From Neotamlana nanhaiensis (GTDB lineage: Bacteria > Bacteroidota > Bacteroidia > Flavobacteriales > Flavobacteriaceae): a DNA stretch of 64,000 bases. The stretch lies in NCBI RefSeq assembly GCF_000943555.1, contig NZ_JTDV01000002.1, positions 441,401-505,400 of the forward strand, given 5' to 3'. The notes below the pieces were generated by a model. The model was not told the origin of the DNA. It did no database searches and saw only the letters and a program-made list of their open reading frames with translations. How positions within the stretch are numbered: position 1 is the first letter of the stretch; each line of letters starts with the position of its first letter. The position numbers were made by a program, and so were the translations under genes. Positions 9,011 to 17,993 of the stretch are shown piece after piece.

Positions 9011-10251
9011 TGTTAAATAAAACTCAAATTAAGTTACAACACATTAATAGTTTACTTTACCTAGTAGCTATGTTACCTCTGTTTTCTTTAAAAATGGTGA
9101 GTATTTCTATAATAATTTTTTTAGTTACTGCGTTATTTAATTTTTTTCATAGAAAAGAAAAATTGGAGTCGATCAACTATAAATATATTCTTCTTTTTGC
9201 TGCACCTTTTTTCTTAAATATTTTAGCTTTATTATACACTAATAATTATCAAATTTCTTTAAAAATTCTCGAAAAAAATTTAGCGATAATAATTTTTCCT
9301 GTAGTATTTTTTTTTCTTAAGCCTTTTTATAGGAATAGTCAATTTATTCGATTTATACAGGTGTATATTCTGTCGTGTTTTGCAATGGTTGTATTTTCAA
9401 TTATTTACGTTCTTGTTAATGTTTCAAATATTGTTGTAAATAATACTAATAATAACAATTACCAATCAGTCGTTAAACTTAGAGAGTCTTTAGATCTTGT
9501 ACCTATAATTGGGGAACATACAATTTATTATTCCTTATTAGTTGGGGTTGGTTTATTGCTTCTTTATTACAATAGATTTAAGAGTATTATATTAAATATA
9601 TTGCTTTACGTTTTTTTTGTACTAGGGTTATTATTGGCAAGCTCAAAAGGCGTAATATTAGCACTTATTTTGGTGTCAATTTGTGTTATTTTTCAAAAGA
9701 ATAAAAATGTCAAAAGATCTAGTTTAGTTACAGTTGTTTTCCTTGTCGGAATTTCCCTTTTAGGTTATTTTTCACCATTAAAAGTTCGAATCGAATCGTT
9801 TTTTAAAAACAAACATTTTTATCCTACAGGAATACATTATAATTCAGTTAATATTCGTAATGCTATTTATAGTTGTTCATTTTCATTAATTGATGATGCT
9901 GGGCTTTTTGGGTTTTCACCAGGAGATACACAAGTAAAATTAAATGAATGTTACAAACAATTCGATACTGTAGCATTTCAGAAAAAATCTTATAATACAC
10001 ATAATCAATACCTTGATTATTTACTTTCATTTGGATTTGTAGGCTTGTTTATTATGCTTTTTGTATATTTTCAATATTTGAAAATAGCTTTAAAAGCTAA
10101 TAATAGATTTTATTTAAATTTTTTAATATTTTTTTACATTGCATTTTTAACTGAAAATATTTTAGCAAGAAATACAGGTATTATTTTGTTTAATTTATTT
10201 AATTGTTTAATGGGGTATCGAGTGTTAATTTTAAAAGAAACCTATGAATAG
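9007..10251 (+). CDS. second O-antigen ligase/polymerase family membrane protein
   Basis: A 414-residue polytopic protein with the same overall plan as its upstream neighbour but little obvious sequence identity. It has about ten membrane segments, a large periplasmic loop, and the motif THNQYLDYLLSFGFVGLF near residue 330, a hallmark of the Wzy_C/O-antigen-ligase family. Its start overlaps the previous stop by 4 bases and its own end overlaps the next gene by 8 bases, so it belongs to one tightly coupled operon. Two such proteins in tandem suggest one polymerase and one ligase, or two polymerases with different linkages. Confidence 0.82.
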   Translation: MMLNKTQIKLQHINSLLYLVAMLPLFSLKMVSISIIIFLVTALFNFFHRKEKLESINYKYILLFAAPFFLNILALLYTNNYQISLKILEKNLAIIIFPVVFFFLKPFYRNSQFIRFIQVYILSCFAMVVFSIIYVLVNVSNIVVNNTNNNNYQSVVKLRESLDLVPIIGEHTIYYSLLVGVGLLLLYYNRFKSIILNILLYVFFVLGLLLASSKGVILALILVSICVIFQKNKNVKRSSLVTVVFLVGISLLGYFSPLKVRIESFFKNKHFYPTGIHYNSVNIRNAIYSCSFSLIDDAGLFGFSPGDTQVKLNECYKQFDTVAFQKKSYNTHNQYLDYLLSFGFVGLFIMLFVYFQYLKIALKANNRFYLNFLIFFYIAFLTENILARNTGIILFNLFNCLMGYRVLILKETYE

Positions 10252-11329
10252 TAAAAATAATATTGTTATTAATAGTAGGTTTTTAACTCAGCCAATTACT
10301 GGTGTACAGCGTTATGCAATTGAAATTTCTAGAGAGCTGTTAAAGTCTGATTTAAATATTGTATTTGTGGCCCCAAAAAATATAATTCATAAAGATTTGG
10401 CTAAAGAATTTAATGTGAGCGTTATAGGTAATGGTTTTTTTAAAGGGCACTTTTGGGAGCAAATAGTCTTGTTTATTTACGTTTTAAGAAAACAAAGTGT
10501 TCTACTTTCATTTTGTAATACGGCTCCTATATTTTACAAAAAACAATTTGTTACTATCCATGATTTAAGTTATCTAAAATATCCAAAGTGGTTTTCCAAG
10601 TCTTTTAGAATTGTTTATGGGTTTTTAATACCCAAAATAATTAAAAATTCTATTTGCATTTTTACTGTTAGCGAAGTTTCAAAATCTGAAATTATTTCAG
10701 ACTTTAATGTGATTTCAGAAAAAATAAAAGTAACTCATAATGCAATTGGAAAATCATTTTTTAAGGACAACACATCAATAAATAAAAATAAAGAGAAATA
10801 CATATTGACTGTTTCTTCACATCACCCAAGGAAAAATTTCAAAAATTTAATAAAAGCTTTTAAAAAAATAAAGAACACTAATATAAAATTATATGTTGTT
10901 GGTAATGTTGTATCTCATTTCTCAAAAAATGATCAAATATTAAATGAAGAATTAAATAACAGAATTGTTTTGTTGAAGGGTGTAAGTGATGATGATTTAT
11001 TAAATTATTATGAAAATGCCGAGTTATTTGTTTATCCAAGCCTGTATGAAGGTTTCGGAATTCCAATAATTGAAGCAATGAGTTTAAAAACACAATGTGC
11101 TATTTCTGATATTCCTGTTTTTAGGGAGTTATTTAAAGATAATGCTTCATACTTTAATCCAGAATCTATTTCGTCGATAGTAGATAGTATAGATTATCAA
11201 TTAGAAAATCCAAAAAGTGAAAAGGAATTAATAGATATTAAATCTAAAATTTTAATGAAATATAATTGGAAAAATTCTTCAAATATTATTTTAGAAGTTT
11301 TAAAGGAAGAATTAAATAAAAATGTTTAG
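10244..11329 (+). CDS. glycosyltransferase family 4 (GT-B fold)
   Basis: A 361-residue GT-B enzyme. The N-terminal acceptor domain carries the TGVQRYAIEISREL block (about 19-32) typical of mannosyl/rhamnosyltransferases of GT4. The C-terminal nucleotide-sugar domain begins near residue 185 (TVSSHHPRKNFKNLI) and holds the EGFGIPIIEAMS motif near 272, the E-x7-E signature. It would add a sugar to the repeat unit in the cytoplasm. It overlaps both neighbours by 8 bases, so expression is coupled to the polymerase and acetyltransferase. Sugar specificity is not predictable. Confidence 0.87.
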   Translation: MNSKNNIVINSRFLTQPITGVQRYAIEISRELLKSDLNIVFVAPKNIIHKDLAKEFNVSVIGNGFFKGHFWEQIVLFIYVLRKQSVLLSFCNTAPIFYKKQFVTIHDLSYLKYPKWFSKSFRIVYGFLIPKIIKNSICIFTVSEVSKSEIISDFNVISEKIKVTHNAIGKSFFKDNTSINKNKEKYILTVSSHHPRKNFKNLIKAFKKIKNTNIKLYVVGNVVSHFSKNDQILNEELNNRIVLLKGVSDDDLLNYYENAELFVYPSLYEGFGIPIIEAMSLKTQCAISDIPVFRELFKDNASYFNPESISSIVDSIDYQLENPKSEKELIDIKSKILMKYNWKNSSNIILEVLKEELNKNV

Positions 11330-11834
11330 AAAAAGTAAAGAAGATTTAATTGCATTAAAGACAGTTTACAATATCCCATTTATTGTAGCTATTTTGTCTA
11401 ATAGGGGTTGGCACGCCTTATTTGTATATAGGTTAAGTCATTTTTTTTGGAAAATAAAAATTCCAATAATATCAATGATTTTAACTAGAATAATACATGT
11501 GATTTATGCTATAGATATAGACTTTAAGTGTAAAATTGAAGGAGGTGTAATTATAATTCATGGTGTTGGTTTAGTAATAGGTAAGGGTGTAGAAGTAAAA
11601 AAAGGAACAATAATATATCATCAAGTAACTCTAGGAGAGAAAGGATCTGGAGTTAATGATGGTTACCCGCAAATAGGGAATAATGTTATTTTAGGGAGTG
11701 GGGCTAAACTTTTTGGCGACATACATATTGGTAACAATTCTGTTGTTGGGCCAAACGTTGTTTTAACGAGGAGTTTAGAAGACAGCAAGCTAGTTAAATT
11801 TGGTTTTTCTAGTTACGAAATAAAGGATAAGTAA
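11322..11834 (+). CDS. serine O-acetyltransferase-like hexapeptide acetyltransferase
   Basis: A 170-residue left-handed beta-helix protein. After an N-terminal helical part, residues about 75-155 show imperfect hexapeptide repeats with the HGVGLVIGKGVEV and YHQVTLGEKG blocks characteristic of the CysE-like branch, including the catalytic-type His in IIHG. Members within polysaccharide loci transfer acetyl groups from acetyl-CoA to sugars rather than to serine, and the location between glycosyltransferases supports that reading. It is shorter than housekeeping CysE (about 260-270 residues). It overlaps the previous gene by 8 bases. Confidence 0.8.
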   Translation: MFRKSKEDLIALKTVYNIPFIVAILSNRGWHALFVYRLSHFFWKIKIPIISMILTRIIHVIYAIDIDFKCKIEGGVIIIHGVGLVIGKGVEVKKGTIIYHQVTLGEKGSGVNDGYPQIGNNVILGSGAKLFGDIHIGNNSVVGPNVVLTRSLEDSKLVKFGFSSYEIKDK

Positions 11835-11850
11835 AATTTTAGGTGAAATT

Positions 11851-12996
11851 ATGAAAAAAGCTTTAATTCACGATTGGTATACACAATATGGCGGTGCAGA
11901 AAGGTGTATTGAAAGCCTAACAAATGTATGGGATGATTTTGATCATTTTACGCTTGTAGACAACTTAACAGATGAGCAACGACAGATAGTTTTAAAAGGA
12001 AAACAAACCAAAACTTCATTTATACAAAAGTTGCCTTTTGGTAAAAAAAAATATAGATCGCTATTGCCTTTGTTTCCTCTGGCTATAGAGCAATTTGATT
12101 TACGTAAGTACGAATTAATAATTTCGTCGTCATCTTCAATAGCAAAAGGTGTTTTAACTAAACCCAATCAATTACATATATCTTATGTACACTCACCAAT
12201 AAGGTATGCTTGGGATTTATATTTTGAATATTTAGAAGAGAGTGGGCTAAACAAGGGCTTTAAAGGCATATTGGCAAGATATTTTTTATATAAAATCAGA
12301 CAATGGGATTTTTCAACGCTTAATAGACCAGATTTTTATATTGCGAATTCTAAATACGTAGCTGCCCGGATTAAAAAAATTTACAATAAAGAAGCGCTTG
12401 TTATATATCCACCTGTTAATACAAAATCTTTTATCTTAGCTGAAGAAAAAGAAAACTATTTTATAACGTTTTCTAGAATGGTTCCTTATAAAAAAATTGA
12501 TTTAATAGTTAAGGCTTTTTCTAATTCTAACAAAAAATTGATTGTAATAGGAGATGGACCAGATTTTAAAAAAATAAAAAAAATAAAAACATCAAATGTT
12601 GAAATGTTAGGTCATGTTAGTAATTCTAAAAAAATTGAATTGTTAAGAAAAGCTAAGGCATTTATTTTTGCGGCCGAGGAGGATTTTGGTATTTCTCCTG
12701 TAGAAGCTCAAGCTAGTGGAATTCCAGTAATAGCATATGGCAAGGGAGGCGCTTTAGAAACAGTAAATGGTGTTTTTTCTAATGATAATATTAGTAATAA
12801 ACATACAGGTGTTTTTTTTAAAGAACAATCAGTTAGTTCTATTCAAGAAGCTATTGAATTTTTTGAAAATAACGAGGGGTTATTCGATAAAAGAATTATA
12901 AGAGAAAATGTTGAAAAATTTAGTGTAGAGCGTTTTGAAAACGAATTTAAAGAAACAGTTGAAAAGCTCTATAAAAAATGGAAGGACAAACAATAA
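11851..12996 (+). CDS. glycosyltransferase family 4 (WbaZ/mannosyltransferase-like)
   Basis: A 381-residue GT-B enzyme. The N-terminus ALIHDWYTQYGGAERC (4-19) and the SYVHSPIRYAWDLYFEYLE block near 110 are typical of WbaZ/MtfB-like mannosyl- and related transferases. The donor-binding half contains FSRMVPYKKIDLIVKAF near 207 and the E-x7-E motif in EEDFGISPVEAQASGIPVI near 275. It is likely to add a hexose to the lipid-linked repeat unit. It lies 16 bases after the acetyltransferase and 10 bases before the first phosphoglycosyltransferase. The mannose assignment is only a resemblance. Confidence 0.85.
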   Translation: MKKALIHDWYTQYGGAERCIESLTNVWDDFDHFTLVDNLTDEQRQIVLKGKQTKTSFIQKLPFGKKKYRSLLPLFPLAIEQFDLRKYELIISSSSSIAKGVLTKPNQLHISYVHSPIRYAWDLYFEYLEESGLNKGFKGILARYFLYKIRQWDFSTLNRPDFYIANSKYVAARIKKIYNKEALVIYPPVNTKSFILAEEKENYFITFSRMVPYKKIDLIVKAFSNSNKKLIVIGDGPDFKKIKKIKTSNVEMLGHVSNSKKIELLRKAKAFIFAAEEDFGISPVEAQASGIPVIAYGKGGALETVNGVFSNDNISNKHTGVFFKEQSVSSIQEAIEFFENNEGLFDKRIIRENVEKFSVERFENEFKETVEKLYKKWKDKQ

Positions 12997-13006
12997 GATT
13001 TTTTAA

Positions 13007-14347
13007 ATGGGAAAAGGAGGATATTCAATAATTATAAAACCATTTATTTATATTGTAGATTTACTAATAATAGCTACAATGTCGTATTATTTATTAACTC
13101 AAAAAGTAAATAATATAGTGCTATTTGTTGTAATATGGTATGTTCTTTCTTTTTTTACTTCGTTTTACAAAGTTTATAGATTTACAAAAATTACCGAGGT
13201 AATATCTTTGTTAAGTAAACACGTGTTTTTATTTATAATTGTGGTATTTGCTATTTTGTTCTTAAAAAATTCAGATATCAAGGCGCTCTCAGGGATACGC
13301 TTTTTTTTAATGTTGTATGCGTTAATGGGTATATTTAGAGTGGTTCTTTTTTATCTTTTAAGAAAGTATAGAATAGTAACAGGAAGTAATTACAAAAAAG
13401 TAATTATTATAGGTATAAACAACGCCACCATAAAACTTGAATATTTTTTTAATAATAATCCAGAATTTGGATATAAATTTTTTGGTTTTTTTTCCGATGA
13501 TAAAAATATCGTAAAAAGAGGAAGTATTTCAGAAAGCTTAGAATTTATTATAAAAAATGAAATTGAAGAAATTTACTGTTCTGTAAAAGAACTCTCTAAC
13601 AAACAAATAAAAGAGTTTATTGATTTTTGTGACGTAAACATGAAATCTTTAAAGTTTATTCCTGATAATAAAGAGTTATTTACAAAGAATTTATATCTTA
13701 ATTATTTAGATATAACCCCCATTTTATCTTTAAGAAAAATTCCTTTAGAAGATTCAATTAATAGTTTAGTAAAACGCTTATTCGATATCATTTTTTCATC
13801 CTTAATTATAATTTTTGTATTGTCTTGGTTAATTCCTATTCTAGGTATAATAATAGTTTTAGAAAGTAAAGGTCCTATATTCTTTAGGCAAGATCGTCCA
13901 GGTATAAAAGAAGAAGGTTTTGGTTGTTATAAGTTTAGGTCTATGGCGGTAAATACAACTTCTGAAGTTTCTGCAACCAGAAACGATGCAAGAGTTACAA
14001 AAGTGGGAAAATTTATTAGAAGAACCAGTATCGACGAATTACCGCAATTTTTCAATGTATTGTTTGGATCCATGTCTGTTGTTGGTCCGCGTCCCCATTT
14101 ATGGCGCCAAAACGAAATGTACGGAACCAAGGTACCAAAATATATGGTAAGGCATTATGTAAAACCAGGCGTAACTGGTTTAGCTCAAGTAAGAGGATAT
14201 CGAGGTGAAATTGAAACTAAAGAAGATATCATTAACCGAACTAAGTACGATATTTTTTATGTTGAAAACTGGTCAATACTTTTAGATATAAACATCATAA
14301 TTCAAACTGTGGTTAACGTATTTAAAGGAGAAGACAAAGCCTATTAA
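13007..14347 (+). CDS. polyprenyl-phosphate glycosyl-1-phosphate transferase (WcaJ-like), first copy
   Basis: A 446-residue initiating enzyme. Four to five N-terminal membrane segments and a Rossmann-like CoA-binding-3 region (about 120-230) precede the catalytic bacterial-sugar-transferase domain. That domain has FRQDRPGIKEEGFGCYKFRS near 290, DELPQFFNVLFGSMSVVGPR near 344 and GVTGLAQVRGYRGE near 388. It transfers a sugar-1-phosphate, usually glucose or galactose, from UDP-sugar to undecaprenyl phosphate, the first step of repeat-unit assembly. A second enzyme of the same architecture lies 2.2 kb downstream (16584-17993). Confidence 0.88.
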   Translation: MGKGGYSIIIKPFIYIVDLLIIATMSYYLLTQKVNNIVLFVVIWYVLSFFTSFYKVYRFTKITEVISLLSKHVFLFIIVVFAILFLKNSDIKALSGIRFFLMLYALMGIFRVVLFYLLRKYRIVTGSNYKKVIIIGINNATIKLEYFFNNNPEFGYKFFGFFSDDKNIVKRGSISESLEFIIKNEIEEIYCSVKELSNKQIKEFIDFCDVNMKSLKFIPDNKELFTKNLYLNYLDITPILSLRKIPLEDSINSLVKRLFDIIFSSLIIIFVLSWLIPILGIIIVLESKGPIFFRQDRPGIKEEGFGCYKFRSMAVNTTSEVSATRNDARVTKVGKFIRRTSIDELPQFFNVLFGSMSVVGPRPHLWRQNEMYGTKVPKYMVRHYVKPGVTGLAQVRGYRGEIETKEDIINRTKYDIFYVENWSILLDINIIIQTVVNVFKGEDKAY

Positions 14348-14349
14348 AA

Positions 14350-15495
14350 TTGCTGGAATTGAAAATAATTAAGCTATCAGAAGCTCAAAAAGCAATTAAC
14401 GAATTAACTTACGTTAAGGAGGCTATTAAAAATAACGAGATTTCAAATTACGGCAACAATTTAAATATATTTAAACAACAATTAGAAACGTACTTTTCTA
14501 AACCCAATAAAATTGTTTTAACAAATTCTGGTACAGCGGCAATACACTTAGCATTAATTCAGTTAGGTATAAATGAAAACGATGAGGTATTATGCCAAAG
14601 TTTTACTTTTTCTGCCTCAGCGAACCCAATATGTTATCAAAAAGCGATTCCAATATTTATTGATAGTGAACCAGAAACATGGAATATATGTCCCGCTCAT
14701 CTTGAAAGGGCCATAGATAATAGACTTAAATTAGGACACAAACCCAAAGCAATAATTGTAGTACATAGTTATGGCATGCCGGCTAAAATGGATGAAATAG
14801 TTAAAATTTCAGAAAAATATAGCATTCCTATTATTGAAGATGCTGCAGGGGCGTTTGGAAGCACTTTTAACAATAAACACTGTGGTACATTTGACGAATT
14901 TGGTGTTATTTCATTCAATGGAAATAAAATTATTACAACATCGGGTGGAGGTGCTTTAATTTGCAAGATGGAAGAGCAACAACACCGTGCTAATGTATTA
15001 GCAACTCAAGCTAAAGCGAATAAACCATATTACCATCACGAAGAATTAGGGTACAATTATAGTATGAGTAATATTGTTGCAGGTATTGGTAGAGCCCAAA
15101 TGGAAGTGTTAGATGAGCGTATTTTGTCCCGACGAGAAATGCATAAGTTTTACACTGAAACTTTTAAAAATATAGAAGGTATAACTGTTTTTAAGGAACC
15201 AAATAATAGTTTTTATTCCAACCATTGGTTAACCTGTATTTTAATCGATTCAGAAAAAACGGGCTTTACCAACGAGGCGTTTAAAAAGGAATTAGAAAAA
15301 CACCATATAGAAACCCGATTTTTATGGAAACCGTTACATTTACAACCGGTTTTTAGTAATTATCCTTATTATGGAAACGCGATTAGCGAGCAATTATTTA
15401 AATCAGGTTTGTGTTTACCATCAGGTTCAAATTTATCAAACAAAGATAAAGATTACATAAAATCTGTAATAATTGACTTTATATCTAAAAAATAA
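14350..15495 (+). CDS. DegT/DnrJ/EryC1/StrS sugar aminotransferase
   Basis: A 381-residue PLP enzyme of the sugar-aminotransferase family. LTNSGTAAIHLAL (57-69) binds the cofactor phosphate, EDAAGAFGS near 171 supplies the Asp for the pyridine nitrogen, and the Schiff-base Lys lies in ISFNGNKIITTSGGG near 195. It converts a nucleotide-linked 4- or 3-keto sugar to an amino sugar using glutamate, giving an aminodeoxy residue for the polysaccharide. No ATG exists near the N-terminus. TTG at 14350 or 14359, directly after the preceding stop, is the likely start. Which ketosugar it uses is unknown because no dehydratase gene is in view. Confidence 0.85.
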   Translation: MLELKIIKLSEAQKAINELTYVKEAIKNNEISNYGNNLNIFKQQLETYFSKPNKIVLTNSGTAAIHLALIQLGINENDEVLCQSFTFSASANPICYQKAIPIFIDSEPETWNICPAHLERAIDNRLKLGHKPKAIIVVHSYGMPAKMDEIVKISEKYSIPIIEDAAGAFGSTFNNKHCGTFDEFGVISFNGNKIITTSGGGALICKMEEQQHRANVLATQAKANKPYYHHEELGYNYSMSNIVAGIGRAQMEVLDERILSRREMHKFYTETFKNIEGITVFKEPNNSFYSNHWLTCILIDSEKTGFTNEAFKKELEKHHIETRFLWKPLHLQPVFSNYPYYGNAISEQLFKSGLCLPSGSNLSNKDKDYIKSVIIDFISKK

Positions 15496-15592
15496 AAATT
15501 TGTTTAAAAATTAAAGTACTAGTTTGGGATTTAAGTTTTAGATTTAATCGCTATTAAACAAATACATAGGTTTAAACACAACAATAACACTC

Positions 15593-16576
15593 ATGAAAAA
15601 AATATTAATTACTGGAGCGGCAGGTTTTTTAGGCTCTCATTTATGCGATCGCTTTCTTAAAGAAGGATATAAGGTTTTTGGAATGGATAATTTTATTACT
15701 GGCGATTCTAAAAACATAAGCCATTTAGCTAATAACCCTGATTTCGAGTTTATTGATCATGACGTTACCAAATATATCGATTTTGAAGGTGATTTAGATT
15801 ACATTCTTCATTTTGCATCGCCAGCAAGTCCTATCGATTATTTAAAAATTCCTATTCAAACCTTAAAAGTAGGCTCTTTAGGAACCCATAATTTATTGGG
15901 TTTAGCAAAAGCCAAAAAAGCGAGAATTTTAATAGCATCAACTTCTGAAATTTATGGTGATCCTTTAGTGCACCCACAAACCGAAGATTATTATGGAAAT
16001 GTAAATACCATTGGACCTCGTGGAGTTTACGATGAAGCTAAGCGTTTCCAAGAATCTATAACCATGGCTTATCATACGTTTCATGGTGTAGAAACTAGAA
16101 TTGTGCGTATATTTAATACTTATGGTCCAAGAATGCGACTAAATGACGGACGCGTAATACCTGCTTTTATGGGGCAAGCTTTACGCGGTGAAGATTTAAC
16201 GGTTTTTGGCGATGGTTCTCAAACACGTTCATTCTGTTATGTAGAAGACCAAGTTGAGGGTGTTTATCGTTTACTTTTAAGCGATTATGCACATCCTATA
16301 AATATTGGAAATCCGCATGAAATTACGATTAAAGATTTTGCAGAAGAAATTATAAAACTTACAGGAACAACTCAAAAAATAATATACAAAGATTTGCCTG
16401 TAAACGACCCTATGCAAAGACAACCAGATATTACGTTAGCAAAGAAAATTTTAGGTTGGGAACCAAAAGTAGATCGTGCGGAAGGTATGAAAATTACCTT
16501 CGATTATTTTAAAAGCTTAACCGAAGAAGAACTTTATAAGAGTGAACATAAAGACTTTACAGGTTTTATTAAATAA
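15593..16576 (+). CDS. uxs: UDP-glucuronate decarboxylase (UDP-xylose synthase)
   Basis: A 327-residue short-chain dehydrogenase of the UXS type. The NAD-binding GAAGFLGSH is at 8-16, the catalytic triad residues lie in STSE (116-119) and YDEAK (Y146, K150), and the diagnostic [11 protein letters not shown] context separates UXS from epimerases and dehydratases. RSFCYVED near 207 is also family-typical. The enzyme oxidises, decarboxylates and re-reduces UDP-glucuronate to UDP-xylose in the cytoplasm, so the glycan probably contains xylose or a xylose-derived sugar. It is separated by 97 bases from the aminotransferase and followed after 7 bases by the second phosphoglycosyltransferase. Confidence 0.88.
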   Translation: MKKILITGAAGFLGSHLCDRFLKEGYKVFGMDNFITGDSKNISHLANNPDFEFIDHDVTKYIDFEGDLDYILHFASPASPIDYLKIPIQTLKVGSLGTHNLLGLAKAKKARILIASTSEIYGDPLVHPQTEDYYGNVNTIGPRGVYDEAKRFQESITMAYHTFHGVETRIVRIFNTYGPRMRLNDGRVIPAFMGQALRGEDLTVFGDGSQTRSFCYVEDQVEGVYRLLLSDYAHPINIGNPHEITIKDFAEEIIKLTGTTQKIIYKDLPVNDPMQRQPDITLAKKILGWEPKVDRAEGMKITFDYFKSLTEEELYKSEHKDFTGFIK

Positions 16577-16583
16577 TTAGTGT

Positions 16584-17993
16584 ATGGAATATAAACGCGG
16601 AAGATTTTCGTGGTTATTACGACCTATACTAATTGCATTAGATTTATTATTCATAAATATTCTTGCTCATTATTTTTTACAATTTAATGAGCAAGATTTA
16701 TATTTTTTTGCATTCGATAGAATAAATAATCAGCAGTATTTTTTTATCGTTTACTCTTCTTTATTTTGGTTGTTTTCTGCATCATTAATTAGATTTTACG
16801 AGGTTTATAGGTATTCGTCTTTTTTAAAAATAACAATATTACTTATTAAGCAATATGTTGTTTTTTTAATTGGTGTTTTTGCATTTATTGGTTTTTTTAG
16901 AAGTGTTAACATTCAAGCTTTTATTGTAATAAAGTATGTAAGTGTTGTTTTTTTAGCAATTGGTACGTTAAAAATAGTATCGTATTTAATTTTAAAAGCT
17001 TTTCGCGTATACTTTAAAGGAAATATTAGAAATATTGTTGTTTTTGGTGAAGGTGAAAATATCGATGAATTAATTTCAATTTTCACAAAACAAAAGGAAT
17101 TAGGATATAATATTAATGCCTTTTTTAGTGATAAAAATTATTTAAATAGAACAGGCACAATTAAAGAAGGACTAGAGTATTTAATTAATAATATAGTTGT
17201 CGATGAAATTTTTTGCGCCATTGATGAATTAGCAGAAAAAGAGGTAAACGAATTAGTTAAACTCGCAAATATTAATAAAAGTAATATAAAGTTTATTCCT
17301 AAAACCTCCAAATTATTTAAAAAGCGCCTCAGAGCAGATTATTATGCTTTTCTCCCTGTATTCTCAATTCAGGAAGGCCCACTTAATAATGGATTTAATA
17401 AATTTTTAAAACGAACTTTCGATGTTGTTTTCTCTATTTTTGTGTTAGTTTTTTTGTTTTCTTGGGTGTCAATAATTTTATTTATTATTATAAAAATAGA
17501 CTCAAAAGGACCATTGTTTTACAGGCATAAGCGTAATGGTATTAATTATAAAGAATTTTATTGTTATAAGTTTAGATCGTTAAAAACAACACAGGAAGTT
17601 AAAGGAACCTATGTAAAACAAAATGATGACAGATTAACAAAAGTCGGAAAGTTTTTAAGACGAACAAACCTTGATGAATTACCGCAATTTATTAATGTAT
17701 TACGTGGAGATATGAGTGTTGTTGGCCCAAGACCACATATGTTAACTTATACCGATGAATATTCTAAAAAAGTAGATAAGTACAATTTTATTTACAGGCA
17801 TCATATAAAACCTGGAATTACAGGTTTGGCTCAAGTGAGCGGTTATAGAGGGGAAGTTGAACTTGACACCGATATTATAAATCGAATTAAATATGATAAT
17901 TTTTATATTGAAAACTGGTCGTTGGTATTAGATATAAATATTATTTTTCAAACACTTTTTAATATTATAAAAGGAGAAGAAAAAGCATATTAA
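16584..17993 (+). CDS. polyprenyl-phosphate glycosyl-1-phosphate transferase (WcaJ-like), second copy
   Basis: A 469-residue protein with the same architecture as 13007-14347: about five N-terminal membrane segments, a CoA-binding-3-like middle and a C-terminal bacterial-sugar-transferase domain. Diagnostic blocks are FYCYKFRSLKTTQE near 330, DELPQFINVLRGDMSVVGPR near 364 and GITGLAQVSGYRGE near 411. The two are paralogues sharing all catalytic blocks but diverged in the membrane half. It would load a sugar-1-phosphate on undecaprenyl phosphate. Its stop codon overlaps the stop of the convergent glycosyltransferase by a few bases, leaving no room for a terminator. Confidence 0.88.
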   Translation: MEYKRGRFSWLLRPILIALDLLFINILAHYFLQFNEQDLYFFAFDRINNQQYFFIVYSSLFWLFSASLIRFYEVYRYSSFLKITILLIKQYVVFLIGVFAFIGFFRSVNIQAFIVIKYVSVVFLAIGTLKIVSYLILKAFRVYFKGNIRNIVVFGEGENIDELISIFTKQKELGYNINAFFSDKNYLNRTGTIKEGLEYLINNIVVDEIFCAIDELAEKEVNELVKLANINKSNIKFIPKTSKLFKKRLRADYYAFLPVFSIQEGPLNNGFNKFLKRTFDVVFSIFVLVFLFSWVSIILFIIIKIDSKGPLFYRHKRNGINYKEFYCYKFRSLKTTQEVKGTYVKQNDDRLTKVGKFLRRTNLDELPQFINVLRGDMSVVGPRPHMLTYTDEYSKKVDKYNFIYRHHIKPGITGLAQVSGYRGEVELDTDIINRIKYDNFYIENWSLVLDINIIFQTLFNIIKGEEKAY

